Assembly: GCA_043813805.1 (NCBI GenBank)
Contig: JBDRKR010000003.1
Span: 1 to 15,374, forward strand
DNA from: 2-02-FULL-43-13 sp043813805
GTDB lineage: Bacteria; Patescibacteriota; Minisyncoccia; Minisyncoccales; MHMH01
Length of the DNA stretch: 15,374 nucleotides
Direction: 5' to 3'
The notes beneath the pieces were generated by a model, which searched no databases, had not been told where the DNA came from, and saw nothing but the letters and a program-made list of their open reading frames with translations. Below, in pieces: positions 6,093 to 13,803 of this stretch (position 1 is its first letter; the number at the start of each line of letters is the position of its first letter). Position numbers and translations under genes: made by a program.

Positions 6093-7357
6093 CTAATAAC
6101 TTTCCAGGAGCCGCCCGGTCCGGTGGAAAACGTCGCATTTTCTAAACCGCTTTCGTATTGAATTTCAGCGTTATTTTCAAGCTGTATTTTATATCCTGTA
6201 ACTTCCCTGGCTTGCATATTGTTTTTAAGAAAAATAAGCCCGGCATTGGTGTAAAAAATTGCACCGGCCGCATTGTTCCTGACATTGATAACGGGATTGG
6301 TCGTGTCATTTTTAGTAGATAGAATTAAAATATAACTCCCTGGCTGGCCAGAGCCGCTCAATTGCGTGCCGTTTTCCACCGTAATCGTCCCGCCGGCAAT
6401 AATAATGCCGCTCAATGAATCGTAAGAATTGTCCAATTGCACCGTCGAATTCTGATCAAAAATGATATTGCCGGTTACGTAAATGGTGCCGTTTAGTGTA
6501 AGGGTGCTGCTGTTGCCAATGGTTAAATTCTTGGGGGCGGCCAGGGTCCCTATCTGGACGGGACCCATCGTCTGATTTACACTGACAATAACATCACTGG
6601 TAATCGTGCCGCCGACGGCGGCGTCTGCCTCCCACCCATCAATTTGAGCCAAAGAAATAGGCAGAGAGACGTCCTCTATCTCGCCCGGTCCCATGTCAAC
6701 AGCCGCTCCATAACTGCAGCTGCCATGGCTTCCTCCGGAAACAAAATAGAGAGTCCCCCCAATATTGGCGTTGTCGCAGGTATGGACGGTGGCGTCTTCC
6801 CCCACATCAATCCCCTCGATTTTATTGCCATTACCGGCCACAATAATACTGTTGGTAACAGTTCCTCCGCCAGTCACGCTTCCATTCGAAAATACATTAC
6901 CCAAAACCTTACTGCCATTCCCCATAATCATGCCCCCTTCTCCTACTTGGGACCCGTAATGAAAGGATATTTTATCGGAAGAAATTGAGTAAACGACCTG
7001 AATTTTTCTTACGCGATCAGACGCACTACCGGTTGAAGTAATCGTTCTTGACCCGCCGATAATATTCGACACCTCAACAGCAGCTGAACCATCGCCGATA
7101 TTTAAAACATAAGGGCTTGACCAATTCTTATTTCTTGCCAATCTTAAGGTGATATCTTCCATGCCCCCTTCGGCCGTATAATAGGCCTGGGCAGATTTAA
7201 CAATATTTTGAATAATTTTCTGTTCATTGTGGGTTAGTGTAAAAATACCGGCGGCAATGCCAAAAATAATGGCCATGACGGGGAAAATAATAAAGAAAGC
7301 GACGAAGCCGTGCTCCCGGAAATTTTTAGTTTTAGATTTAATATTTAAATATTTCAT
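6074..7357 (-). CDS. PilX-like pilus protein with a beta-helix-like body
   Basis: 427 residues. The N-terminus resembles minor pilins of the PilX group: a basic leader KNFREHG, then FVAFFIIFPVMAIIFGIAAGIF as the hydrophobic helix (18-40), then SAQAYYTAEGGMED (55-68), the amphipathic motif typical of PilX-like proteins. The Glu5 of ordinary pilins is absent. From about 120 to the end there are short Gly/Asn/Thr-rich repeats (NGSVTGGGTVTNSIIVAGNG, GTIYVTGNIIFDQNSTVQL) resembling bactofilin or polymer-forming right-handed beta-helix rungs. Two cysteines near 185-210 might form a disulfide. It starts two bases after the preceding pilin stop. A role at the pilus tip, perhaps as adhesin, is inferred. 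Confidence 0.75.
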   Translation of the reverse strand: MKYLNIKSKTKNFREHGFVAFFIIFPVMAIIFGIAAGIFTLTHNEQKIIQNIVKSAQAYYTAEGGMEDITLRLARNKNWSSPYVLNIGDGSAAVEVSNIIGGSRTITSTGSASDRVRKIQVVYSISSDKISFHYGSQVGEGGMIMGNGSKVLGNVFSNGSVTGGGTVTNSIIVAGNGNKIEGIDVGEDATVHTCDNANIGGTLYFVSGGSHGSCSYGAAVDMGPGEIEDVSLPISLAQIDGWEADAAVGGTITSDVIVSVNQTMGPVQIGTLAAPKNLTIGNSSTLTLNGTIYVTGNIIFDQNSTVQLDNSYDSLSGIIIAGGTITVENGTQLSGSGQPGSYILILSTKNDTTNPVINVRNNAAGAIFYTNAGLIFLKNNMQAREVTGYKIQLENNAEIQYESGLENATFSTGPGGSWKVISWGETE

Positions 7358-7359
7358 GC

Positions 7360-7875
7360 TTAATTGGGCCTTAAAGAGACGGTTGAGATAAGATTAATTG
7401 ATGCTTGGTACTCCGGTCGATTCTGGGGATTTTTATGGTTAATTTCCAGGTCAATCTGCACGGAGCTGGTAGCTATTTGTATAAATTCTAAACGGCTGAC
7501 TTCAATATTATCTGGAGTTAAAGCAATAGAATCCCCTGATTCTTGTTTTAAACAAAGCGTGACGCCCTCGCACAAGTAAAAATCAACATACCCCGTTTCT
7601 TCTCCCGGCGATAAAGAACGCAGAGTTTCCAGGGAAAGCTGAGTGATTGACGAGGTTGGGGTATAAACACTCTTTGCTCCCCTGATCTCATGGGTTATTA
7701 TTTCCATGACGCGGTAGCCGCTATCTGAAACCTCCAGCATGGCCCCGACTTTATTATGAGATTTGATCGCCCAAATTAAAAAGCTTAAAACAGCTAAAAT
7801 TATCATCGTCAAAACAGCGATATAGATTAAAATTTCTATTAGGGTAAACCCTTTTTTGTAATTTTGAATTTTCAT
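7360..7875 (-). CDS. type IV pilin-like minor pilin (PilW/GspJ-like)
   Basis: 171 residues from the ATG at 7875. MKIQNYKKG-FTLIEILIYIAVL has the class III leader: a short basic stretch, Gly at -1, Phe at +1 and Glu at +5, followed by a hydrophobic helix. Length and the early 'SGYRVMEIITHEIRGA' region (after the helix) resemble the PilW/GspJ group. The ATG at 7875 was chosen because it overlaps the upstream stop as ATGA, the coupling used elsewhere in this operon, and because the in-frame TTG at 7884 has no ribosome binding site. It would be cut by a prepilin peptidase that is not in this window. Confidence 0.85.
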   Translation of the reverse strand: MKIQNYKKGFTLIEILIYIAVLTMIILAVLSFLIWAIKSHNKVGAMLEVSDSGYRVMEIITHEIRGAKSVYTPTSSITQLSLETLRSLSPGEETGYVDFYLCEGVTLCLKQESGDSIALTPDNIEVSRLEFIQIATSSVQIDLEINHKNPQNRPEYQASINLISTVSLRPN

Positions 7876-8369
7876 TCTTGCCAATTGGTAAAATAATTAA
7901 CCAGTTCTACCTGATGGACATTGCCCCTTTCCTGCCAAGAAACGGTTACTTTTACTTTTTTGGTCTCCGGGTCTTCGGCGCCGGCAGCAACAATATTATC
8001 GCTAGCATCACGATAAACTTCCTCAAAAATTACTTGCCGGGTGAAAATATCAACGGTGCCCTGGCCTGAAACTAAATCCCACCGAGGCGGGACCGTGCCT
8101 GTTTTCTCCGGATAGTAAGGAATATCAACGCTTAAGACGCCTAAGCCGTCGCTTAGCCAGCTGGTTTGATCCCGAAAATCTCTGACTGCCTCCATCGTTT
8201 CTTGGGCCAAAGCATTGGCTCTGGTGGTTTGATCAACTAAACCCGCAACCTTTAAAGAAAAGCCGATCAGGCTGAAAAAACTGATTAAAGTAACTCCCAA
8301 AATACTCACCGCCAATAATATTTCAATCGTGGAAATGCCTTTTTTATTGCCAACTTGCGTCTGAAGCAT
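7872..8369 (-). CDS. type IV pilin-like minor pilin (PilV/GspI-like)
   Basis: 165 residues. MLQTQVGNKKG-ISTIEILLAVSILGVTLI has Gly at -1, Glu at +5 and a hydrophobic helix to about residue 35. ANALAQETMEAVRDFRDQ after the helix is the pattern seen in PilV/GspI-type minor pilins. The C-terminus (KVKVTVSWQERGNVHQVELVN) matches the beta-strand end of the same group. Its ATG lies 26 bases inside the end of the upstream gene, so translation is coupled. No good ribosome binding site is seen. Confidence 0.85.
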   Translation of the reverse strand: MLQTQVGNKKGISTIEILLAVSILGVTLISFFSLIGFSLKVAGLVDQTTRANALAQETMEAVRDFRDQTSWLSDGLGVLSVDIPYYPEKTGTVPPRWDLVSGQGTVDIFTRQVIFEEVYRDASDNIVAAGAEDPETKKVKVTVSWQERGNVHQVELVNYFTNWQE

Positions 8370-9219
8370 AAATAGATGTTTTAATGGTGTTTAAACCATC
8401 GGCCGAATAATTAATCAGAAATCCGGAGGGGTCATCAGAAAGTTCTGCTTTTAAGGATTTATTGTTATATCTTCGGTCGCGATGGATGCAAAACTGAGTT
8501 CCTTCCGTAAAATCATTTAAGCGATGGGTATGAATTTCTAATTGCTGAATTTCTCCAAGCACATCAACCTCGCCCTGCCAATAAATTTGACCGTCTTTCA
8601 AATTATCAGCAATGACAATAGTTTCAATAACCCCGCCCTCAAAGCTTAAAATTATGTTTTCAGTTAAAGTGCCAATGTTTCTGTTGTAATCAAAATGAAT
8701 ATGCCGTGAATCTTTAATCCTGTCTGAATCAGAAGGTACGGCACTTAAGCTTGCGCTAACCTGACCCGAGCTTTCAATATAAAGAGACTTTTGGGAGGCG
8801 GGGTTAGTTATTAACCTTAAAGAAATTGTGCCAAACTGCTCTGTGGTGCCGGTCACTTTTTTAAAAACAATCTCGGTACCCGCATCAGCCAAATTAATTG
8901 CCTCAATTTCAACGCTTTTCGGCAATTGGTGGACCTCATCAAAAGAAACAACTCTTAAGGCATAACTCGTTCCCTGGAACAAGGTGTATTGATGAGGAGA
9001 AATTGCGGTGGAAAAATAGACGCCCCATCGGGCACTTCCTTCTGATGCCAATGTTTTATTTTGAGCAAATCTTAGAATGTTAATAATTTGTTCGACTGAA
9101 TTGTTTAAATCTGACTCTTTCTGGAATAAATTAAAAGAAGGAACGGTGGCAGCGGTCAAAATAATCAAAATCCCGATAATAATTAACAATTCGACAATGG
9201 TAAAGCTCTTCTGAAACAT
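8344..9219 (-). CDS. type IV pilin-like protein (FimT/GspH-like), 291 aa
   Basis: The N-terminus MFQKS-FTIVELLIIIGILIILT is a prepilin leader with Glu at +5 and Ser instead of the usual Gly at -1. The segment FNLFQKESDLNNSVEQIINILRFAQNKTLASEG is the FimT/GspH pattern, usually the minor pilin that starts a minor-pilin cluster. At 291 residues it is much longer than GspH (about 150-170), with a beta-rich C-terminal extension. AGGAGATC within the end of pilC, 8 bases before the ATG, is a good ribosome binding site, and the ATG lies one base after the pilC stop. It could be the main pilin of this system, since no other candidate is in the cluster. Confidence 0.8.
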   Translation of the reverse strand: MFQKSFTIVELLIIIGILIILTAATVPSFNLFQKESDLNNSVEQIINILRFAQNKTLASEGSARWGVYFSTAISPHQYTLFQGTSYALRVVSFDEVHQLPKSVEIEAINLADAGTEIVFKKVTGTTEQFGTISLRLITNPASQKSLYIESSGQVSASLSAVPSDSDRIKDSRHIHFDYNRNIGTLTENIILSFEGGVIETIVIADNLKDGQIYWQGEVDVLGEIQQLEIHTHRLNDFTEGTQFCIHRDRRYNNKSLKAELSDDPSGFLINYSADGLNTIKTSIYASDASWQ

Positions 9220-9220
9220 A

Positions 9221-10447
9221 TTATTTGATCTCCTGAAGCATGGAGTACATCGGTTGAATCATGGAAATGGCGAAAAAGCCCACCACTCCCCCGATGATCA
9301 GCATCAGTACCGGTTCAATTACCGCCGACAAATTTTTGGTGGCCTGGGAAACTTCTTCTTCAAAAAAATCGCCCAATTTTTCTAAAATCGTCGATGTTTC
9401 GCCCGTTTCTTCGCCCACCTCGATCATTTGAATAACCGTCAAAGGATAAAGGTTGTGATAAAGTCCCAAGGCGGCAGAAAGCTTTTCCCCCTTTTTAACT
9501 TTTTCCAGGCTGACCACAATAGCATTTTTATAAAAGGAATTGCCCAGAGTGTCGGCCACAACTTCCAAGGACCTCGTCAAAGGCACCCCGGCTGAAATTA
9601 AAGAGCTTAGGGTTCTTACCGTGTGGGCGGAGTTAGTTTTTTTAACAATCACCGAGATCACGGGTAATTTCAAAAGCACGGTATCTAAAATGATTTTTCC
9701 CTTGCTTGTTTTAAAAAATACTCTGGCCAGCAGTAAAAAAATAATCAGAAAGAGGGCGGCCAAATACCATTTTTCGGCCAAGAATGTGCCCAAACTGATG
9801 ACGACTTTGGTCGTTATGGGAAGTTCGGCCCCTAATTCTTCAAAGGTTTTAGCTAATTTGGGCACCACCATCACGAGCATCATAGCCCCGATGCCGATCA
9901 TGGCCAAAACAATCACCGACGGATACATCATCGCCTCTTGAATCTTCGACTTAAGAGCGTGCTCCCGCTCCATCTGCTTGGCCAGAACATCAAGATTTTT
10001 TTCAAGAGTCCCGGACTCCTCCCCCACCTTAATCATGCTGCAAAAAAGCTGCGAAAAAATACCGGGGTAAAACGCTAAAGAATCTGAAAAATTTTCTCCC
10101 TTAATAATTCTTTCTGATATTTCTATCAACGCTTTTTTAAATTTCTTGCTTTCCGATTGCTCGGCCAGGGTTTTTAAGGCCCGGGGAATTGAAATACCGG
10201 CGGAAATCATCACTTTTAAGTTCCTAGTCAGCATCATCTTGTCTTTCAGAGAGACCGAGCCAAAAGAAAGAAGGCTGCTCCAGGACTTAAGACTTTTTTT
10301 CTTCTTTAATCCCTCCTCGGCGGCCGAAATTAAAACATATCCTTCTTGGCGAAGGATTCTGGCCAAATCTTGTTTATCTTTGGCCTCCTTATAGTCTGAA
10401 TAAGGCTCTCCTTTTTGAGACTTAGCGGCAAAAAAATATTTCGGCAT
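9221..10447 (-). CDS. pilC: PilC, type IV pilus inner-membrane platform protein
   Basis: 408 residues, the usual PilC/GspF length, with two GspF domains. The first is at about 68-190 (VGEESGTLEKNLDVLAKQM, 141-159) and the second at about 270-393 (VGEETGETSTILEKLGDFF, 344-362). Membrane helices are at about 175-197, 227-246 and 377-397. PilC is the platform that PilB turns to insert pilins into the fibre. Start and the pilB stop share a base (TAATG), so translation is coupled. Confidence 0.95.
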   Translation of the reverse strand: MPKYFFAAKSQKGEPYSDYKEAKDKQDLARILRQEGYVLISAAEEGLKKKKSLKSWSSLLSFGSVSLKDKMMLTRNLKVMISAGISIPRALKTLAEQSESKKFKKALIEISERIIKGENFSDSLAFYPGIFSQLFCSMIKVGEESGTLEKNLDVLAKQMEREHALKSKIQEAMMYPSVIVLAMIGIGAMMLVMVVPKLAKTFEELGAELPITTKVVISLGTFLAEKWYLAALFLIIFLLLARVFFKTSKGKIILDTVLLKLPVISVIVKKTNSAHTVRTLSSLISAGVPLTRSLEVVADTLGNSFYKNAIVVSLEKVKKGEKLSAALGLYHNLYPLTVIQMIEVGEETGETSTILEKLGDFFEEEVSQATKNLSAVIEPVLMLIIGGVVGFFAISMIQPMYSMLQEIK

Positions 10448-12195
10448 TATTCAATAATAACCCTGAGGATCTCTTCAACAGAGGTCACCCCTTGCGCGGC
10501 TTTTATAAACCCGTCTTCGAGCATGGTTCTCATGCCCTCTTTTTGAGCCTGAGCCTGAATCTGACTGGCATCGGCTTTTTTCACAATAAGATCTTTGATG
10601 GTTTCGTTCACAATTAAAACCTCATAAATGCCGATTCTCCCCTGATAGCCGTCAAGGCGGTCTCGCGAAGGCTTGGGCCGATAAAAAGGGACCTCCTTTA
10701 AGCTTTGTTTGGGTTTGGCAAGTTTTTTATCTTTTAATATTTTTAAAATGCGCTCCAAATCGCAATACTTGCCGATGTTTTTTAATTCGGACTCTTTTAA
10801 ATAATATTTTTCCTTTTCTTTAGAAAGCTTTTTAATAAGCCTTTGGGCAATGATGATATTGATCGTTGAGGAAATCAAAAATGGCTCGGCTTGCATATCA
10901 ATCAAACGAGGGATGGTGCCGGCGGCGTCAGTCGTATGCAGGGTAGATAAAACCAAGTGGCCGGTTAGAGCGGCGTTAATGGCCAGTCCCGCCGTTTCAT
11001 CGTCCCTGATCTCTCCGACCATGATAATATTGGGGTCTTGGCGCACCAGCGCCCGCAACCCCGAAGCGAACGTCAAACCGATTTTCGGCTTTACCTGTGT
11101 CTGGTTGACTCTGGGCATGCGATATTCAATCGGGTCTTCAATAGTGGAAATGTTTACCCCGGGAACATTTAAAATTTCGACAATTGAATATAAAGTTGTG
11201 GTTTTACCTGAACCCGTAGGGCCTGTCACTAAAATCATACCGACCGGCTTTTTTAAATTATCCTGCACCCGCTCTAAGGCTTCATCCCTCAGCCCTAAAG
11301 CCTCTAAGGTCAGGGCTTTTGCGGTTTCTGACAATAATCTCATCACGATTTTTTCGCCGTCAAAAACCGGCAAAATTGAAACCCTGATGGAATATTTATA
11401 CTCTTCAGCTTCAACTTTAAAACGTCCGTCCTGGGGCAACCGATGCTCATCAAGCTTCAGGTTAGAAAGCACTTTAATTCTGGCCACAATCCCCGAGCTT
11501 GTCTGTTTAGGCAGAGTCATGGCTTCATGCAAAATTCCATCAATACGATATCTGACCACCACCTCTTTCTCTAACGGCTCGATGTGTATATCTGAAGCCC
11601 TTTCTAAAATGGCATGTTTAATTAAAGTATCAACAATCCTGATTACCGGCATTTCTTGAGCGATTTTTTCAAGATCGGTTGTTTCTTCCACGCCCTCCTC
11701 TTCCTTGATGGCCCTGATCGCCCCCGCGTCTTTCTCAATAATTTCTCCGAATTCGGCTTCAAGGGTTTTTTGGTACTGCTTTAAAACATTTTTAATGCTT
11801 TCGGGCGTAGTCAGCCTTGGTAAAATCCTCAAATCGGCCTTCTTTTGGATAAATTCGATTGTTCTTAAGTCGTCCGGATCAAGCATAGCGACCTCCAGCT
11901 CCTTGCCCTTCTTTTTGAAAGCAACGATGTTATTTTTTCTGGCAATCGGTTCGGGAATAATTTTCAGAACTTCAGGGTCAACAGTTTCTTTTTCCAAACT
12001 AACGAAAGGTATCCCTAGAATATAAGCTTCCAGTTTAATCAGCTGGGATTGATCAATCAAACCGTCGGAAATCAAAACATCTTCCAGTTTTTTCTGGGAT
12101 TTAGCCGCTTTTTTAAGGGCCTGTCCGAATTTTTCTTCAGAAACCAGCCCCGCATCAAGCAAAAACGCTTTGAGTTGTTGCGGTTCTACCCGCAT
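10447..12195 (-). CDS. pilB: PilB, type IV pilus extension ATPase
   Basis: 582 residues. About 1-150 is the N-terminal MshEN-like/GspE domain; the ATPase core follows. Visible motifs are SDIHIEP (201-207), Walker A GPTGSGKTT (325-333), the Asp box region IEDPIEYRMP (352-361), Walker B IIMVGEIRD (390-398), and the His box HLVLSTLHTTDA (413-424). The C-terminal GYQGRIGIYEVL (516-527) is also typical. The zinc-binding four-cysteine cluster usually found between the His box and GYxGR is missing: the whole protein has a single cysteine (478). It powers pilin polymerisation from the cytoplasm through PilC. No Shine-Dalgarno site precedes the ATG, which lies 12 bases after the response regulator stop. 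Confidence 0.96.
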   Translation of the reverse strand: MRVEPQQLKAFLLDAGLVSEEKFGQALKKAAKSQKKLEDVLISDGLIDQSQLIKLEAYILGIPFVSLEKETVDPEVLKIIPEPIARKNNIVAFKKKGKELEVAMLDPDDLRTIEFIQKKADLRILPRLTTPESIKNVLKQYQKTLEAEFGEIIEKDAGAIRAIKEEEGVEETTDLEKIAQEMPVIRIVDTLIKHAILERASDIHIEPLEKEVVVRYRIDGILHEAMTLPKQTSSGIVARIKVLSNLKLDEHRLPQDGRFKVEAEEYKYSIRVSILPVFDGEKIVMRLLSETAKALTLEALGLRDEALERVQDNLKKPVGMILVTGPTGSGKTTTLYSIVEILNVPGVNISTIEDPIEYRMPRVNQTQVKPKIGLTFASGLRALVRQDPNIIMVGEIRDDETAGLAINAALTGHLVLSTLHTTDAAGTIPRLIDMQAEPFLISSTINIIIAQRLIKKLSKEKEKYYLKESELKNIGKYCDLERILKILKDKKLAKPKQSLKEVPFYRPKPSRDRLDGYQGRIGIYEVLIVNETIKDLIVKKADASQIQAQAQKEGMRTMLEDGFIKAAQGVTSVEEILRVIIE

Positions 12196-12207
12196 AATAT
12201 TTTGTGG

Positions 12208-12579
12208 CTACTCGCCGAGAGCTTTTTTAATTTTACTTACCACTTCTTCTAAAGTATAACTTGCTTTGACTAAATAGGTAGTCGCGCCCAATTCTAAGGC
12301 TTTTTCGATATCGCCCATGGACTCCAAGTTCGTCAAAACAATAATGGGGATGTCTTTAGTCGCCTCGTCGGCTTTTAGCGCCTTTAAAACTTCGAAGCCG
12401 TGCATTTTCGGCAAGATAAGGTCAAGTAATATGAGATCGGGAATTTCGGCCTTAGCCGCTTTCAAACCAGCCTCTCCGTCAAGAGTATTTATCACCTTGT
12501 AACCCTCCTGTTCTAAAACATCTCCCAGGGTTTTCTGAAGGGCTGCCTCATCTTCAACGAATAATATTTTTTTGCTCAT
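12208..12579 (-). CDS. single-domain response regulator (CheY-like)
   Basis: 123 residues, one receiver domain and no output domain. Glu9-Asp10 form the acidic pair, Asp53 (LILLDLILP) is the phosphate acceptor, Thr83 and Lys105 are the conserved switch residues, and DLILPKMHGFEVL is the usual loop after the acceptor. It lies 7 bases after the histidine kinase and 12 bases before pilB, so it is the natural partner of the kinase. It would act by protein contact, plausibly on PilB or another pilus component (inferred), since it cannot bind DNA by a domain of its own. Confidence 0.93.
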   Translation of the reverse strand: MSKKILFVEDEAALQKTLGDVLEQEGYKVINTLDGEAGLKAAKAEIPDLILLDLILPKMHGFEVLKALKADEATKDIPIIVLTNLESMGDIEKALELGATTYLVKASYTLEEVVSKIKKALGE

Positions 12580-12586
12580 AAAATTT

Positions 12587-13540
12587 TTATTTTTTAATTT
12601 TTATGGTAAACCAAAACGTCGACCCTTTACCCTGTTCGGACTTAAAGCCTATTTTTCCTCCTGATTTTTCCACGATCGATTTGGCAATATAAAGACCCAA
12701 GCCTGAACCCTGTGTTTGATATTTCAGAACATTGCTGGAACGGAAGAATTTCTGGAAAATATGCTTTTGATCCTCTTTAGGAATACCGACTCCGCCGTCT
12801 TTAACCGAAAAGATCAATCCACCACCCTTGGACGCAATACTTACCACAACTTTTCCGGCACCTTTAGTATAACGGACGGCGTTATCGATAAAGTTTTCGA
12901 CTACCAATTTCAACTGGGAAGAATCGCCAAAGACTTGGGGCAGGTTCGGTTTTGATATTTCTAAAACTATTTCAACGTTAGATGCTAAAGCAATAGGATT
13001 AAATTCAGCAATAGCCTCTTTAGCTAAATCAGAAAGGTGAAACTCGGCCTTATGTAAAGGAAGCCTGCCCTGCTCGATCCGAGAAACAATCAGGAGCGAA
13101 GAAACCAATTCCCCCATTCTCTTTGTGTTGTCTGTTAAAATCTGCAAATAGTCGGCGGGCTTGCCTTCAATTTTACCGAATCTGCCTGAAACTAAAATTT
13201 CCAGCGCCCATTTCAAATTGGAAAGAGGCGACCTCAATTGATGAGAAACAATACTGACAAATTCTGACTTCAAGCGATTGGCTTCGGCCAACCCTTCAAG
13301 ACTCCTCGTAATGCTGAAAGTAAGCACAAAAAGAATAAGGGTTAAAACAAGAACGATCAAGGATACCGTGTCGGGATCGGCTACATAGCGCGTTCCTAAA
13401 ATATAAGTAATAACGGCCGTCGCAATAATAACAGATCCCATTAATAAAAAGAGGAACTGTGGGCAACGCCACATGCCAAGGCCGTATTTCTTGCAAGTCG
13501 CCCGGATATTAAGTTGTTCTAAAATTTCCTTAATACTCAT
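12587..13540 (-). CDS. membrane-bound sensor histidine kinase
   Basis: 317 residues from the ATG at 13540 (an in-frame TTG directly before it would add one residue). Two membrane helices lie at about 28-49 and 59-77 with only about 10 residues between them, so there is no real extracellular sensor domain; signals may come from the membrane or a partner. The dimerisation box is FVSIVSHQLRSPL with the phosphorylated His at about 100. The ATPase part has the N box (VVENFIDNAVRY), G1 (DGGVGIP) and G2 (QGSGLGLYIAKS). It heads the pilus operon and is probably paired with the downstream regulator. No Shine-Dalgarno site is present; TATAAT lies 7 bases before the ATG, so the message may be leaderless. 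Confidence 0.93.
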   Translation of the reverse strand: MSIKEILEQLNIRATCKKYGLGMWRCPQFLFLLMGSVIIATAVITYILGTRYVADPDTVSLIVLVLTLILFVLTFSITRSLEGLAEANRLKSEFVSIVSHQLRSPLSNLKWALEILVSGRFGKIEGKPADYLQILTDNTKRMGELVSSLLIVSRIEQGRLPLHKAEFHLSDLAKEAIAEFNPIALASNVEIVLEISKPNLPQVFGDSSQLKLVVENFIDNAVRYTKGAGKVVVSIASKGGGLIFSVKDGGVGIPKEDQKHIFQKFFRSSNVLKYQTQGSGLGLYIAKSIVEKSGGKIGFKSEQGKGSTFWFTIKIKK

Positions 13541-13547
13541 CAATTAA

Positions 13548-13553
13548 ATTATA
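13548..13553 (-). promoter_or_regulatory. -10 box of the kinase/pilus operon
   Basis: A perfect TATAAT on the minus strand ends 7 bases before the ATG at 13540. The -35 region (near 13571-13576, TTCCGC) is poor. If used, the transcript would begin at or next to the start codon. It lies back to back with the tRNA-Pro promoter. Confidence 0.45.
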
Positions 13554-13559
13554 TCATAT

Positions 13560-13588
13560 TTGAAAAGCAAGCGGAAATATGATAGATT
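13560..13588 (+). promoter_or_regulatory. promoter of tRNA-Pro
   Basis: TTGAAA (13560-13565) and TAGATT (13583-13588) are spaced by 17 bases and end 12 bases before the tRNA. It shares the short intergenic space with the divergent kinase promoter. Confidence 0.5.
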
Positions 13589-13600
13589 AAAAATTGCTTA

Positions 13601-13674
13601 CGGGGTGTCGTATACCGGCAGTACGCGTGCTTTGGGAGCATGCAGACTGGGTTCGACTCCCAGCACCCCGACCA
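13601..13674 (+). tRNA. tRNA-Pro (TGG)
   Basis: A complete cloverleaf: acceptor CGGGGTG/CACCCCG with the C1-G72 pair typical of Pro, D stem GTAT/GTAC, anticodon stem CGTGC/GCATG around loop TTTGGGA (anticodon TGG), T arm CTGGG-TTCGACT-CCCAG, A73. CCA is encoded (13672-13674), unlike the other tRNAs in this window. Confidence 0.96.
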
Positions 13675-13682
13675 TTCGGCAC

Positions 13683-13710
13683 TTGACATGATTTTTGGGT
13701 TTGTTATAAT
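13683..13710 (+). promoter_or_regulatory. strong consensus promoter after tRNA-Pro
   Basis: Perfect TTGACA (13683-13688) and perfect TATAAT (13705-13710) are spaced by 16 bases. It begins 8 bases after the tRNA-Pro CCA. No protein gene follows; transcription would start near 13717 and enter the short leader RNA. Confidence 0.85.
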
Positions 13711-13716
13711 GGGATC

Positions 13717-13794
13717 AGTGGCGGAAGTTCATATATCATGGGCTTTCTGCTTGTCAACAAAAAGAGTTCTTGAAAAGGAGCTCTTTTTGTTTTA
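13717..13794 (+). ncRNA. candidate small RNA / leader RNA
   Basis: The region between a consensus promoter and a clear intrinsic terminator, about 78 bases. It could form a local stem GCGGAAG (13721-13727) with TTTCTGC (13744-13750). It also holds an 11-codon reading frame (13738-13773, MGFLLVNKKSS) whose stop falls in the terminator loop. Its bases 13718-13743 are complementary to 13815-13845 and 13746-13757 to 13845-13856, both inside the tRNA-like element downstream. It is either a separate small RNA acting on that element or the 5' part of one longer structured RNA. I recognise no known family. Confidence 0.55.
13759..13794 (+). terminator. intrinsic terminator between leader RNA and tRNA-like element
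   Basis: A 13-bp stem (13759-13771 with 13776-13788, two G-U pairs) with a GAAA tetraloop ends in TTTTTGTTTT. The stem is also followed by T on the minus strand, so it could work both ways. No promoter is seen between it and the tRNA-like element and tRNA-Gly, so these may depend on read-through. Confidence 0.75.
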
Positions 13795-13803
13795 GAATAC
13801 CTA

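Noticed and set aside
10850..11659. Plus-strand frame of 269 codons opposite pilB
   Set aside because: A shadow of pilB: the pilB frame has all catalytic motifs, and the opposite frame is Ser/Thr-rich with no recognisable domain.
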